From Rattus norvegicus (taxonomy: Eukaryota; Chordata; Mammalia; Rodentia; Muridae): a stretch of DNA of 64,000 nucleotides. The notes below the pieces were generated by a model. That model worked only from the letters and a program-made list of their open reading frames with translations. It ran no database searches and had not been told where the DNA came from. The stretch covers positions 90,950,859 to 91,014,858 of the forward strand of contig NC_086026.1 in assembly GCF_036323735.1 (NCBI RefSeq). The letters are read 5' to 3'. How positions within the stretch are numbered: position 1 is the stretch's first letter; every line of letters starts with the position of its first letter. A program made the position numbers and the translations under genes. This document shows positions 1 through 11,861 of the stretch, piece after piece.

Positions 1-839
1 TTTCCCTGCACCTTACAATTCAACGTTGAATTTTCAATACAAATTACAGATGGTGAATTATAACAACAACAAAGACAAAGACAGGCATAGAAAGTACTAA
101 TTGCTTAGGGTAGGAGTGGACCTGGAGTTAGTGGGAAGATAGGGTGGTGAATATTCTCATAATAAACTGTGCTCTTATAATTTCAAGATGCTAATCTTAT
201 ATTAAAAGTTTGTATGCATAAAAGAAAAAATTATCTGGTATACTACAATAATAGAAAACTCAATGCTGGTCTCAATACATTAAGTGAATCATTATATAAA
301 AGATAAAACCTTTTCATGGTTAAATAAAAGTAGCCAGCAAGCTAGGAAGAGATGGATTTGTTTTAATAAAACTGTACTGAAAAAAAATAAGAAACACCTT
401 AATTGATAGTTATATCAAAAGGCATAAGAATTGGTATATTAAAGAAGGTAACCACATGTATATTGAAAAATCACAAAACATTAATAAAAAACAAACAAGT
501 TGCAAACCAATGGAAATATATCCTATACATACTAATGAGAGGACTTTCCATCATTACAAGATGTCTATTTTTCCAACATTTTCTACAGATTTAATTTAAC
601 TCTATCAAATTCTTATTTATGCTTTTATAGGAAATATAGAAAACCCTTTCTAAGGATTATATAAAATTTCCAGGATTTTCAATCTGACTGAAAATATTGA
701 GATTGTAGCTTATGAGAATCTCTAACTTTTCCTTTCAAAATTGCTGCAAAGTATACACAATTTATTGTCGTGTTGTGTTAATAAAACAGAATAATAGAGG
801 AATAAAATAAAATAGGAAGACTAGTCTTTACAAAAGCCG
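1..839. other. No feature recognised (AT-rich)
   Basis: AT-rich DNA with a 63-codon open frame at 403-594 that has no recognisable domain. The right edge may already contain decayed L1 sequence leading into the next feature. Confidence 0.4.
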
Positions 840-1545
840 CTATTTGGGGAAATTGAATTTTCACATTAAAAATGTAGGTTGATCCCTTACCTAACACCAT
901 TTGCAAAAATTGAATGAAAATTGATCAAAGGCCTAAATGTAAGAGCTAAATGAATGAAAATCCTCAGAAGGAAGATTGAGTGAAGTCTTAAGGAAAAGAT
1001 TCATTACAGGGGATCTAACGATGCCTTCTTAGACATGGCTTCTAAAGCACAGGCTGTAAAAGAAAAATCCTGAATTTTTAATCTAAATCAATGTTTCTGT
1101 ATCAAAGGACACTGAAAAACACAACTTACCTAATGGGGAAATGTCTGCACATTACACTCTAGACTAGAAGATGTGCTCTTGCACTCAGCATTCACGAAAC
1201 TCAAGAGATCCAAAAGGAGAAATGAAATTGAGTGAGCGCCACAGACAAACACACATACAAGTTGGTCCAGGGATCAACTCACAGACACATCAGCTGCTCC
1301 AGAAAAGCATTTCAATTCAAGCTGCAGTGAGGTACTATGCTGCATTCATTAAGACAATTAGCAATTAGAACAGAAAACAAAAGTATAAGCTTTGATATGG
1401 GTTTCAAAATATCAGTAACTTTGTGGACTGCTGGTGGGAATAGAAAGCAATCCATGTGTTTTTAAAAACCAAACATGGAGTTAACATATGTTTTAATGAT
1501 TCTACTTTCTAGTACGCATCCAGAAGAATAGAAGGAATAAAGAGC
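840..1545 (+). mobile_element. Ancient L1 ORF2 remnant (L1M-like), plus strand
   Basis: The DNA around 870-1110 reads as a decayed mammalian L1 ORF2 3' part: stretches such as gatcaaaggcctaaatgtaa and tatcaaaggacactgaaaa match remembered L1 consensus wording, and 1425-1540 resembles the part encoding the cysteine-rich end (gactgctggtgggaatag). Many stops and indels interrupt every frame and sequence between the two parts is missing. It is an old, dead copy. The L1M assignment is from memory and the limits are approximate. Confidence 0.55.
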
Positions 1546-1678
1546 TTCTGTTGACCTATGTTTGTAAAAGTCTTACTCATAGAAAGGGAAATCAACCTGA
1601 ATGTTTCCTATCTACAGAGAGTAAAGAGTTACATATACATATATTTAGTTATAAGATACCTGGTTTACAGGAAAAATT

Positions 1679-1759
1679 GTGTGTGTGTGTGTGTGTGTTT
1701 GTGTTGTGTGTGTGTGTGTGTTTGTGTTGTGTGTGTGTGTGTGTGTGCATGTGTGTGAT
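1679..1759. repeat. (GT)n microsatellite, interrupted
   Basis: About 80 bp of GT dinucleotides broken by regular gtttgtgttgtg interruptions. Open frames through it are repeat artefacts. Confidence 0.95.
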
Positions 1760-1987
1760 GTTGTGATACATTAACCTTGGCAATGTTAGTTAGTAAGTTG
1801 GATGATCCTGTCATAAAAGATTATTTCTATATCGTTTTACATGTGAACCATATTGGATTCAGAGACAGGAAGTAGAATGCTATTACCAAGGACTGAGGCA
1901 TTATTTTCTAATGGAAATAGACATAGCAGGTAGAGAATTAGGAAGGATTCTGCTAGTGAATGGTGGTTAGGGTTGCTTAGCAAATGT

Positions 1988-2002
1988 ATTCAATGTCAAT
2001 TT
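1988..2002. repeat. Target-site duplication, left copy, of the 2.0-3.6 kb L1
   Basis: attcaatgtcaattt here and attcaatgccacttt at 3590-3604 agree at 13 of 15 positions and lie at the two ends of the minus-strand L1. An aged TSD is the simplest explanation. Confidence 0.6.
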
Positions 2003-3589
2003 TTATTTATATTTTATTTTTATTTATTTATTTTTTTATTCTATAATCTTTTTCTTACAATCCCATCTTTATTTCCCTCGGGGTACACCTTCTGACTGTT
2101 CCACATCCCATATCTCCTCGCTCCACTGTCTCCAAGAGGATGTCCCCACCGCTCCTACCCCACCAGATCTCCCCACTCCCTGAGACCTCGAGTCTTTTGA
2201 GGGTTTGGTGCATCTTCTCTCACTGAGTCAAAAACGCGACGGTCCTCTGCTGTATATGTGTTGGGGGCCACATATCAGCTGGTATCTGCTGCCTGGTTGG
2301 TGGCTCAATGTCTGAGCAATCTCAGGGGTCCAAGTTAGTTGAGACTACTGGTCTTCCTATAGGGTGGCCCTCCTCCTCAGCTTCTTCCAGCTTTTCCCTA
2401 ATTCAACCACAGGGGTCAGCAGCTTCTGCCCATTGTTTGGGTGTAAATATCTGCATCTGACTCTTTCAGCTGCCTGTGGGGCCTTTCGGAGGGCAGTCAT
2501 GATAGGCTTCTGTTTGTAAGCACACCATAGTATCAGTAAAAGTGTCAGGCCTTGTGGCCTCTCCTTGAGCTAGATTCAACTTTGGGCCTGTCACTGGACC
2601 TCCTTTTCCTCAGGCTGTTCTCCAATGTTGTCCCTGCAGTTCTTTCAGACAGGAGCAATTCTGGGTCAGAGTTTTTGACTGTGGATGGCAATCTCATCCC
2701 TTCACTTGATGCCCTGTCTTTCTACTGGAGGTGGACTCTACAAGTTCCCTCTCCCCACAGTAGGGCATTTCATCTAAAGTCCCTTCCTTTGAGTCCTGAG
2801 AATCTCTCACCTCCCAGGTTTCTGGTACATTCTAGAGGGTCCCCCTACCTCCTACCTCCTGAGGTTGTTTGATTTCCATTTTTTTCTGCTAGCCCTCAGG
2901 ACTTCAGTCCTGTTCCCCTACACACACACCAAACCTGATCATGCTCACCTCTTCCCCTCCCTTTCACTTTTCCCAACCAGGTTTCTCCCTCCCTCTCCTC
3001 ATCCCCATCCCCATGATTGCTTTCTTCTTCCTCCCAAGTTTGATTGAGGCATTCTCGCTTGGACCTCACAGCTTGTTAAACTTCTTGGGTTCTTTGAGCT
3101 GTGCATTCTGCACATATTTGGCTAATATCCACTTATAGGTGAGTAAATACCATGTGTGTCCTTTTGTGTCTGAGTTTTCTCACTCTGGATGATATTTTCT
3201 AGTTCCATCCATTTATCTGCAAAACTCAGGATGTCCTCATTCTTAATATCTGAGTAGTATTCCATTGTGTAAATGAACCACATTTTCTGTATCCATTCTT
3301 CTTTTGAGGGACCCCTGGGTTGTTTCCAGCTTCTGGCTTTCACGAATAGGACCACTATGAACATAGTGTAGCACCTGCCCCTGTGGCATGGTGTGACATT
3401 TTGGGTATATGTCAAAGCATGGAATAGCTCGGTCTTCAGGTAGATCTATTTCCAATTTTCTGAGGAACCACTAGATTGTTTTTCAGAATGGTTGTACCAG
3501 CTTGCAGTCCCACCAGCAATGGAGGAGTGTTCCTTTCTCTCCACATTCTCGCCATGTGCTGTCACCTGAGTTTTTGATCTAGGTTGAAA
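2003..3589 (-). mobile_element. 5'-truncated L1 (Lx-type), minus strand
   Basis: Reading right to left, the element starts inside the ORF2 3' part, reaches the ORF2 stop at 3122-3124 and continues through a roughly 1.1-kb 3' UTR to a T-rich tract near 2003-2045, which is the poly(A) tail on the other strand. The terminal protein piece IYTMEYYSDIKNEDILSF and the end SPISGY are typical of rodent L1 ORF2. The long pyrimidine-rich 3' UTR differs from that of the young L1s at 4.7 and 34 kb, which suggests an older Lx subfamily. The frame is broken by several indels. About 7 bp near 3583-3589 match neither the L1 nor the TSD. Confidence 0.85.
3122..3580 (-). pseudogene. L1 ORF2 C-terminal fragment (dead)
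   Basis: Encodes, in shifted frames, about the last 150 residues of ORF2. One frame, 3122-3415, carries the stretch before the stop (WIQKMWFIYTMEYY); another, 3243-3455, carries the preceding part (EIDLPEDRAIP). A frameshift between them and a missing 5' part show it is non-functional. It lies inside the 2.0-3.6 kb Lx element. Confidence 0.8.
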
Positions 3590-3604
3590 ATTCAATGCCA
3601 CTTT
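3590..3604. repeat. Target-site duplication, right copy, of the 2.0-3.6 kb L1
   Basis: Partner of 1988-2002, with 2 mismatches in 15. Confidence 0.6.
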
Positions 3605-3827
3605 TAAAAAATCTAAAATGGTTACAATGATAAACTTTATGTTGTTTTATATTTTAACAAGAATTACAAAGACAAATTCCTGAAAGCTAATAATCTTGAC
3701 TATGACTTCAGCTCTGCTGCTGCTCACCAACAACTCATCATCAATGTATCACTTAGTCTATTTTCCTTGGTCTCCTGTTTGTCAGTCAGTCATAATAACA
3801 GTACTGCATTGTTGATTACTCTGCAGA

Positions 3828-3830
3828 TAT

Positions 3831-3888
<58 letters not shown>

Positions 3889-3889
3889 T
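3828..3889. repeat. (TA)n(CA)n compound microsatellite
   Basis: About 38 bp of alternating TA with one tg step, followed by about 24 bp of CA. Confidence 0.95.
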
Positions 3890-4359
3890 CATGTAGTAAA
3901 TACTTAAAATGGGTCATTTCCCATTGCAATTGCTCAAAATGTAGTTGAAAATTAGTATCATTAAATTAATAGTTCAATAAAAAGCAGGAAGATATGTCTG
4001 AGAATATGAATTCTTTTAGTAGACATTGTTTTACTCTACATTTCTGTTATATTTATGCAACTATTTAGGAACCAGCATGGGTTGCCTGTAGCCTCTTTAT
4101 TTCCTGAACCACACGAGAGGGGATTTTCTCGATAGAAGCTTTTCTACAGTGTGTGGCAAAGAAATGTCAATGTAGAATGTGATTCAGAGCTTGCAAAAAT
4201 TACACTTTTGGTAAAGTCACAGGACAACAGAAAATCAGGCTAGATGGTCTATGATGGAAATCATCAGGTTATGTGACTCTGAGGGTCACTTTCGTTCTGT
4301 AGGGCCTCTGCCTTAATCAGGAGTGTTATTATCAAAACATTTGCAATGGGACATAACCA
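3890..4359. other. No feature recognised
   Basis: Unique-looking AT-rich DNA between the microsatellite and an L1 3' UTR. Nothing recognised on either strand. Confidence 0.4.
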
Positions 4360-4630
4360 AAATATGTTTTTTTTAATTCTTAAAAATCTATTTGCTTCCA
4401 TCCCAATATCACCTCCATTTTCAGTACCCCCTTACACAGAATCTTCTGCTATTCCCTTATCCTTTTCTCCTCTGAGAAGAGGGAGCCCCCCCTGGGTATC
4501 ACCTTTGTCCCACCCCTGTTCACAAAATCCCTGTGGGACTAGGTGCATTTTTTCCTACTGAGGCCAGACAAGGCAACTCAGTTAGGGGAATGGGATCAAC
4601 AGGAAGACTATAGTTACAGACACAAAGTAC
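4360..4630 (-). mobile_element. Older L1 3' UTR fragment (Lx-type), minus strand
   Basis: The pyrimidine-rich start (tacccccttacacagaatc) and the region ctactgaggccagacaaggc to gggatcaacaggaag follow the remembered order of an Lx-type 3' UTR in reverse complement. No coding part is attached. Adjacent at 4647-4675 is a short piece (ttatgactaaagatattgaa) that resembles ORF2 in reverse complement, so this spot has taken several L1 insertions. Confidence 0.6.
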
Positions 4631-4667
4631 ATTTCTTTTTTTTTTCCCTTATGACTAAAGATATTGA

Positions 4668-5404
4668 ACATTTCTTTTTTTTTTATTAACTTGAGTATTT
4701 CTTATATACATTTCGAGTGTTATTCCCTTTCCCGGTATCCGGGCAAACATCCCCCTCCCCCTCCCCTTCCTTATGGGTGTTCCCCTCCCAACCCTCCCCC
4801 CATTGCCGCCCTCCCCCCAACAGTCTAGTTCACTGGGGGTTCAGTCTTAGCAGGACCCAGGGCTTCCCCTTCCACTGGTGCTCTTACTAGGATATTCATT
4901 GCTACCTATGGGGTCAGAGTCCAGGGTCAGTCCATGTATAGTCTTTAGGTAGTGGCTTAGTCCCTGGAAGCTCTGGTTGCTTGGCATTGTTGTACATATG
5001 GGGTCTCGAGCCCCTTCAAGCTCTTCCAGTTCTTTCTCTGATTCCTTCAACGGGGGTACTATTCTCAGTTCAGTGGTTTGCTGCTGGCATTCGCCTCTGT
5101 ATTTGCTGTATTCTGGCTGTGTCTCTCAGGAGCGATCTACATCCGGCTCCTGTCGGTCTGCACTTCTTTGCTTCATCCATCTTGTCTAATTGGGTGGCTG
5201 TATATGTATGGGCCACATGTGGGGCAGGCTCTGAATGGGTGTTCCTTCAGTCTCTGTTTTAATCTTTGCCTCTCTCTTCCCTGCCAAGGGTATTCTTGTT
5301 CCCCTTTTAAAGAAGGAGTGAAGCATTCACATTTTGATCATCCGACTTGAGTTTCATTTGTTCTAGGCATCTAGGGTAATTCAAGCATTTGGGCTAATAG
5401 CCAC
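4668..5404 (-). mobile_element. Young L1_Rn 3' UTR, minus strand, 5'-truncated
   Basis: Nearly identical in reverse complement to the 3' UTR of the full-length L1 at 34,040-34,769. It begins with poly(T) at about 4673-4683, contains the C-rich complement of the G-rich tract at about 4735-4825, and ends at gctaatagccact, the last codons plus stop of ORF2. The insertion therefore carries little more than the 3' UTR. No clean TSD is visible; the flanks gatattgaacattt and gattgaaaagtgct are only loosely alike. Confidence 0.9.
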
Positions 5405-5436
5405 TGATTGAAAAGTGCTTAACTTTTTTAACTACA

Positions 5437-5468
5437 AAAAAAACCAAACAAAAACAAAAACAAAAACA
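5437..5468. repeat. (AAAAC)n simple repeat
   Basis: A-rich tract with repeated aaaac units. Confidence 0.85.
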
Positions 5469-6560
5469 GTATTTAAAAGTAAGAAGGAAGCATTTTTATT
5501 TCTGATGTGTTTTAGAAAGCCCAGTAGGATGTGATAGATTACCATAATGTAAGAAATAAATAGCTTATTTCAGATAAAAGATTATTCTAAATTAATTTGT
5601 ACATTCATTTCTTTAATGACTACATTTTACCTCCGAATATTACGAATACATTTTTCTAGCCTCAAAACGTACACTTGGTCCTTGGTCTTCTTTTATGAAC
5701 GTTTTCCAGAGTCACACATTGTGGGTCATAGATATCAAAGCCTACCCTTTCTTCCCTCAGTGCACATGTTCCTGGTTAGCCTGGTTGTCCTTGAATTTGC
5801 TCATCAGAAACAGTGCACTTTACCATCCTAAATGACATTGGCTGATTTGGAGTCTGCTCTCTTTCACATCCAAGAATTCTATAGGGTTGAAGGCTTTCAG
5901 CGGTCAGCACTTGAAGGCTGGCTTTTGCCTTGACCTCTAGCCTCCTGCATTTCTCATTATTGATACCATTTGATTTCCCATCTTGATATAGTTTCTAGTA
6001 GCCTGGCAGACCTCCCTGTAATCTCCATGCATCCACTTTCCACTTCTTAGTTATTTAGGACATGACTAAATTTTATGAAGCTCAGGGGAGAGAATTTAAA
6101 GAAGGCATTGCATATGAGGCTGACATAGCAAAAAAACCTAGGGGACAGCAGCCACCAATCTGGGTTTAGCAACTCTCAAACCCATTCCCTGTGTGCAGCA
6201 TGCTGATCAAGATGCTGGGGAGCTCCTCACCATGAGGCGACAACACTTAACAGAGTGGAGATGCAGGTCTCCCTGTCTCTATGACCCAGTTCCTTCTTCA
6301 GCAGGCAGGCTGGACACCTGCGTCTGGAAATAGAAGCAAAGTACTTTGCTGTGCTTGAGGAAAAACACTGAATCTAACCTAGACAGGAGGTACTCTATTA
6401 TTTATATAAGCATTCTGATGGCAAAGCCAGCATCGTGTGCATTCTACCACACAGAGAAAGAAGTAGTTCAAGCCTGCAAACATCTCTGTACGGGGTTGGA
6501 GAGTCACAGAGAGATTTTCAGTTTCATATAATAATAACTAAACATGTTCCATGGTTATAG
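5469..6560. other. No feature recognised
   Basis: Mixed-composition DNA. Open frames of 60-71 codons (5616-5831, 6346-6531) show no domain and no flanking splice or promoter signals that I can identify. Confidence 0.4.
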
Positions 6561-6579
6561 AAGCAGAATCTATCCCCTT

Positions 6580-6652
6580 TTCTCTTTCTCTCTCTCCCCT
6601 TCCCTCCCACCATATTTCTTCCTTCCTTCCTTCCTTCCTTCCTTCCTTTCTC

Positions 6653-6705
<53 letters not shown>

Positions 6706-6730
6706 TTTCTCTCTCTTCTTTCCTTTTTTC
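6580..6730. repeat. Pyrimidine tract: (CTTC)n(CTTT)n microsatellite
   Basis: ctctctcc, then cttc units at about 6617-6650, then a long cttt run at about 6651-6705. The antisense frame encoding KERK repeats is an artefact of it. Confidence 0.95.
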
Positions 6731-6732
6731 AA

Positions 6733-6922
6733 TAGGGTCTCATGTTTGACTGTTAGATTCTAACTACATAGCTTACGACTTGAATTTCTGATCCTCCTGT
6801 TTCTATGCTGGGATTGCAGGCATGTGCTGTGATGTTGATTTTAAGCCGTGCTAGGAATCAAATGCCGGTGGTTTGTGCAGCTTAGTCAAACATTCTACCA
6901 ACTGAGTTCCATCCCCAGGCAG
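6733..6922 (-). mobile_element. B4-like SINE, minus strand
   Basis: Reverse complement of a composite SINE: a B1-like part (agggtctcatgtttgactg, gatcctcctgtttctatgctgggattgcagg split over 6735-6825) is followed by an ID/tRNA-like part (accaactgagttccatcccc at about 6897-6916). This two-part structure is that of rodent B4/RSINE elements. It is strongly diverged and abuts the CTTT tract. Confidence 0.65.
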
Positions 6923-7087
6923 AATTTTAATGTTTTTATGTAAAGCAAACTCCTGTTACTAATTCCATTTAAAATAAGTACTTATTTCACTGGTTTGTTT
7001 CGTAGGCAAAGCAATATGGTACTTAAGAAAATGAGTAGAAAGAATAAAGAATTTTAGTTAGGTAAATTTTCTAATTCAGGCAAGTTG

Positions 7088-7136
7088 CCCATATATATTA
7101 TATATATATACATATATATATATATATGTATATATT
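7088..7136. repeat. (TA)n microsatellite
   Basis: Alternating TA with occasional ca and tg steps. Confidence 0.95.
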
Positions 7137-7194
7137 ACTGGGTGTTTCAAAGATATAAACAAATATTGTTAAAATTCTGCTTATCAGACTCAGA

Positions 7195-7209
7195 CAACTA
7201 GAAGCTTTA
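7195..7209. repeat. TSD of the B2 SINE, left copy
   Basis: caactagaagcttta, matched by caactagaatcttta at 7375-7389: 14 of 15 identical and flanking the B2 element. Confidence 0.85.
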
Positions 7210-7374
7210 TTTATTATATGTGAGTAGTGCACTGTCTCTGTCTTCATGCACACCAGAAGAGGGCATCGGATCCCATTATAGATGGTTGTGAGCCACCATG
7301 TGGTTGCTGGGATTTGAACTCACGACCTCTGGAAGAGCAGTTGGTGCTCTTAACCACTGAGCCATCTCTCCAGT
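7210..7374 (-). mobile_element. B2 SINE, minus strand
   Basis: Reverse complement of rodent B2: the 5' end is at the right (tgagccatctctccag at 7357-7372, the complement of the tRNA-related A-box region), with gttggtgctcttaaccactg and gatttgaactcacgacctct (B-box region), followed leftward by the B2-specific body (gatggttgtgagccaccatg, agaagagggcatcggatccc) and a T/A-rich tail at 7210-7218. B2 elements are transcribed by RNA polymerase III and mobilised in trans by L1. The 15-bp TSD with one mismatch suggests a fairly recent insertion. Confidence 0.95.
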
Positions 7375-7389
7375 CAACTAGAATCTTTA
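7375..7389. repeat. TSD of the B2 SINE, right copy
   Basis: Partner of 7195-7209, one mismatch. Confidence 0.85.
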
Positions 7390-8570
7390 AAGAGACATGG
7401 TGGATGAAGCACAACTAAAAGCTAAGCACATCCAGGAGGGTAGAACCACATGATTCATAAGTGTGCTAAGTCTTAGCACAGCATCCATTCTTGGCAGTGT
7501 CTACACAAAACACTGCTGAATGCATAAGCACCCTGTAATTGCTGGTCACAGAGTAGCATCATTTAAAATACATTACAGCACAGTATACTTCATCCCTGGA
7601 TTTGTAAAGGTTAATTGGCTAGAATGATGTTATTTATATGGTATGCATTTGAGGACCAGCATTTAGGTATTCATCATGTGTAGCAGTTAACATTGTTTAA
7701 CCTGAAGCTAGTGTCACAACGTCTCTGTAGATCCCTGTGAGTGTTAATATACACTGTCAGTGTGATTGCATTTAGACTCACATAAGGAACAGACCTCTTT
7801 ATGTATCTGGACCAGCATTTACAGAGATTTATGTGAGGAGGGAAGAGCCATGCTAAATATGGGTGGCTCAGATTTGAACTGAATGCAAAAGAAAAAGAGT
7901 AGAGCTTCAGCAGTGATTATCTCAAAACATCTCTGGAGAGGCAATGGTAGAAACTAGCCAATTTTTATTCTCATTCTCAGTGACAACTTTGGCCTCCTAA
8001 CACCGAATGCTATTCCTAACTCCTACACTCTAAACATTTCATCGTTAATTTATAGATTGATAACCTGACCTGCATTACATGTTTTACAGCCTACGAAGAC
8101 CCAGAGATGAAAATTCTATGAAGCAATATTTCTGTGTTAACAGGAAAGTTCTTGAAGGCAACAAATTGTAAGATATACTAGAATATGGAGGTAAGGGGAG
8201 AAAGTAGCACACAGTAGAAAAACATGCTTATCTCATGATTGGTGGGATATGTGAAAATTAAGTTCAAGTTATGAGTCTTATTCCTACCACAGCAACTATG
8301 AGCATACCATGTCCAGAGAAGTCAGTACAACTTCATGCTCACATTCAACAGAACAGAACTTTAGGAATGACAAAGAAGCTATTTTGTGTACCTGTAGAGA
8401 ATGGACAAGTGTTTAATATAAAGGAAACAACATTAGATGTGTGCGACTCCAAGAAAATATGGAATCAAAGGAAGAAGAGAACCTTATCAAAATCTGAAGA
8501 TTACAAAAGTCAATCCATAATTACGTACCACAGGCAACTGTAACAGATGAATGCTTAAAATATTCAAGTA
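7390..8570. other. No feature recognised
   Basis: Contains a 90-codon open frame at 8271-8543 on the plus strand (begins MSLIPTTATMSIPCPEKS). It has no recognisable domain, and I treat it as chance. Confidence 0.35.
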
Positions 8571-9110
8571 AATTAGTGTTAAGAATTGGTCTAGTGTTGC
8601 TATGTATTCAAATGCTAAATTCTGCACCCCAAGATCTGGCTGTGCCAAGATAAGAAAATCCCCACATATGCCAACCTTTGTAGTGAAAACCTTTCCCCAA
8701 CTAAGAAATGTTGGTTAAATAAAACTGGCAATAACCAATTACTCAGAGAATAGAGGTAGACAGGGCTTTAGTGACTGGGCTGGGGCATTGTAGGGACCAA
8801 GAATAGAAAGGAGAGAGATGGTGGGGGAAGAGAGCAGAGGATGAAGAAGACAGAAAACAAGGGCGTCCATTAGAGGTAGTGGAGCCACAGCACATGCTCA
8901 ACTGAAATGTTCGCCCAGGACAGATTGATGGAGCAGAAGTAACCTGTTAAGGCACAAACAGCAAGTATTTGGGGAGCCCAGCTGGGAAAATAGCCAGTCT
9001 AGCATTAAAATATTAGGTGTAATTCCCCAGTAATTGCACAAAAGCTACATAAGTAAATTATAGTTTGAGTCTGATTCATTTGGAGCTACACAAGTATAAA
9101 AATAATTCAA
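8571..9110. other. Possible dispersed repeat, unclassified
   Basis: A block of different texture from its AT-rich surroundings: purine-rich (gaatagaaaggagagagatg, gagagcagaggatgaagaag) with stretches such as ggacagattgatggagcag and ctggctgtgccaagataaga that feel like a medium-copy rodent repeat. I cannot name the family. No coding frame. Confidence 0.3.
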
Positions 9111-10450
9111 ATAATCCACGAATTAGAGCTGGTGGTATCTACTCCTGAATAGAGCTTCAATAGAAACTTTGGATGTGTTTTCTTTTATTTAATAAGCTTA
9201 GCCCAGACAAAGCATTGAAGTAGCACAAAGAATATTTCACTCAGACATAGAATGAATATCATGACAAATTGTGAGATTAAAATAGTTCTAGAGTACATTT
9301 TTAACGTTATAGAAGTAATAAAAGAGTCAAAAGTTTCTCATCCTGTGTGGTAAAAAAAATAGGATAAGGACACAGCTTTGGGATTTCCCTAAGGGTATAA
9401 ATAAGAATTTTGAAAGAAAAAAATAGATAAAGCAATCAACTAAAATAGATAAATGAAAACTACATTTAGGGAAAATATATAAAAGTCCAAATTTGGAAGA
9501 TTTATTGAAAATAGAAAAGATGAACAAACACAAAATAAAAGTAAATAAATTAATGTAAGTGTTAATTCAATGATCACATTTATGCTAAATTGTTATCATA
9601 TAGAATTAAAGAAATAAGATTATTAAAGAATAATACTTGATATTAAAGAATAAAGCTATAGTTAACTTTGACACTAGAAATACTAGGCAATTTCTAAGAA
9701 GATACTCCAATATGGAGGTCAGAACACAGTTATAACTAATGCCAAGGAATAAATAAAACCACTATACACTTATAGAGCTTGAAGTTAATTGGAATGGTAT
9801 ACAACTCTAAATGTAAATGTATCTAATAATATTCGGGACACATATGCAAACCCATAATGGGATGTGAAATTCTAGGAAATCATTGTCACAAATAACTGTG
9901 TGAAATTTAGGACAACACTGTCATAAAGTAGTTTTCTATCAAGGAAAACACACAAAAAACAGGTTAATTTATAATTTATATAGTATAGGATACAAACCAA
10001 TAGCTATTAGAAGATATTAAGTGGGAATCATTAATAGTAATTCACTAGTAATTGCAATATAAAGATATCATTGCCACATTTTAGTGTATTTACACAGCAT
10101 GAAATCCCTTATCTCAGTTTCAGAAAAAGGAACATAATTTAAAATAGGAATTTCACTTCATTTGCAAATAATACAGAAATATTTTATATAAAAACCTTTA
10201 ATGATAGTCTTCCAAAGGATAAGATAAAGCTATCAGAACAAAGAAAATTACCCTGAACTTTAATGACAAAGTCTCCATCTTAGTGCAGAGAAGTAACTAA
10301 AAGAATAAATAATAAAAAAGAAAGAAAACAAAGGAAAACAAAAAATATAGGCAGTAGAATAAATTGTTTGATTTTTTTCAGATACCTGATGTCTTGTTTT
10401 TTCATGTTTCTGGTTCTGCCCATTATTATATTTCCAAAAAGATGCTTTCC
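9111..10450. other. No feature recognised (very AT-rich)
   Basis: Very AT-rich DNA with no frame above 70 codons of interest and no recognised repeat. Highly decayed repeats cannot be excluded. Confidence 0.4.
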
Positions 10451-10452
10451 AC

Positions 10453-10454
<2 letters not shown>

Positions 10455-10504
<50 letters not shown>

Positions 10505-10530
10505 CCACCTGTAATATATATATATAATTT
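10455..10530. repeat. (TA)n microsatellite, two blocks
   Basis: A 48-bp TA run and a second shorter run (10513-10527). Both are preceded by tttccacctg, so the flank and part of the array are duplicated. Confidence 0.9.
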
Positions 10531-10619
10531 TGTTATTTCCACTTTCAATGCATTTCCTTCCAAAGATACCCCTTGTTTATGCCCTGATTTGCTTCTAAGA
10601 ATTTCCCTATTTATGATAA

Positions 10620-10940
10620 GTGTAGTGATTTGACTGAGAAGTATCTCCCTGTGGGCTCACGTATTTGAACACTTGATCCCTAGTTCGTGGTGCTTTATGG
10701 GGTATTATGGAACCTTTAGATTTTCTATCTCATCTTGATGGAGTAAGTATGCCATTGTGGATGGGCTTTGAAAAATCATAATCTGCTATACTTCCAGTAA
10801 TCCTTTGCTTTCTCTGTGCCCATGATTGCCTATGGAGCTTTCCTTTCCTATCCCAGCTGTTTGCTGCAGTGCCAAGCCTGCCATTATGGATCTTTCTATT
10901 GGTATCCTTTCCCAAAATGAAGTGTGGGTATCGTATTTCA
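10620..10940 (+). mobile_element. Rodent dispersed repeat (URR1-like), low certainty
   Basis: Phrases such as agtgatttgactgagaagta, gaacacttgatccctagttc and gtggatgggctttgaaaaat resemble the family seen more clearly at 55.6 kb (tgatggtttgtatatgcttg, tgtgggcatgggctttcaga). It is more diverged here. Assignment to the nonautonomous hAT-like URR1 group is from memory. Confidence 0.4.
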
Positions 10941-11861
10941 GTGGAATTTGGAGTGTTTTTTTTTAAGCACAGGGAATAATCGTCTTTAAAAATTCACTAA
11001 AGTTTTTTTCTGTTTTATTTGTTATTTCCATTTTTTCTAGGAAATAAAGAGACATGAAGAGTAAGGCTCCGTCCATTTTATTATAGAAGTCATCAGGATT
11101 AAGCTGTAATAGTAGATAAAGAAGCAGTGGTTCTTTCATGTACTGGAAGTTCATAAAATACGACTTCTTCAAAGCGAAACTGAAAAGAAAACAAACCCAG
11201 AAGAGATTATTATAGAAGCGAAGCAAAGAAAATACATTCCAAATAAAATTAAGTTTTATAAAAGTATTTTTTATTTGCCTGTTATAATTTTCTAGAGATT
11301 CTCCGAGTCTTACTGCTGAATCAACTCACCCTTTGTTAGTTCTTTCTGAACTCAACTCAATTGATTACAAATTTACATGTAATCCTTTATTTAGATGGTT
11401 AGAATATGAGAGATGTATCAATTGTTCCAAAGAAAGTAAACCTAGTGTGATAAAGATAATAACAAACAAGTAAGGACAAGTGTATACAAGTGTCTAGTAT
11501 ATATAGAATAGTGTTAAGAGAATTACACAAAGTAAATGAAGAGTTGTAATCAATGCATTTGCCTTGAGTATTTTAAAATAAGACTCATAGTTCCTAACAA
11601 TAAAAGCTGTAAAAGCCAGTTCCCGCAATTCATGCTCTCTGCAATAGCCAGGGAAATCAATGAAGAAAATCTGGAATTAGGGATACAAGCTTTCTTGAAT
11701 GAGTATAGTGGCTGAGTTTAAGGTTGTGTGAACAGTTCTTGTTTTTAACATCTACTGTGTGATCAAAGAAATAACTGTTTAGTCTTTTTCTCCATTTTCT
11801 TTATAAATCAAAACCACCAGGAGATACATGTTTAATATGTCTGTGATATAAAAAATACCTC
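10941..11861. other. No feature recognised
   Basis: AT-rich DNA. Frames up to 87 codons (10963-11226, minus) without domain signals. Confidence 0.4.

Noticed and set aside
4668..5404. Clear TSD for this young L1
   Set aside because: Flanks gatattgaacattt and gattgaaaagtgct agree only loosely, so I did not annotate one.
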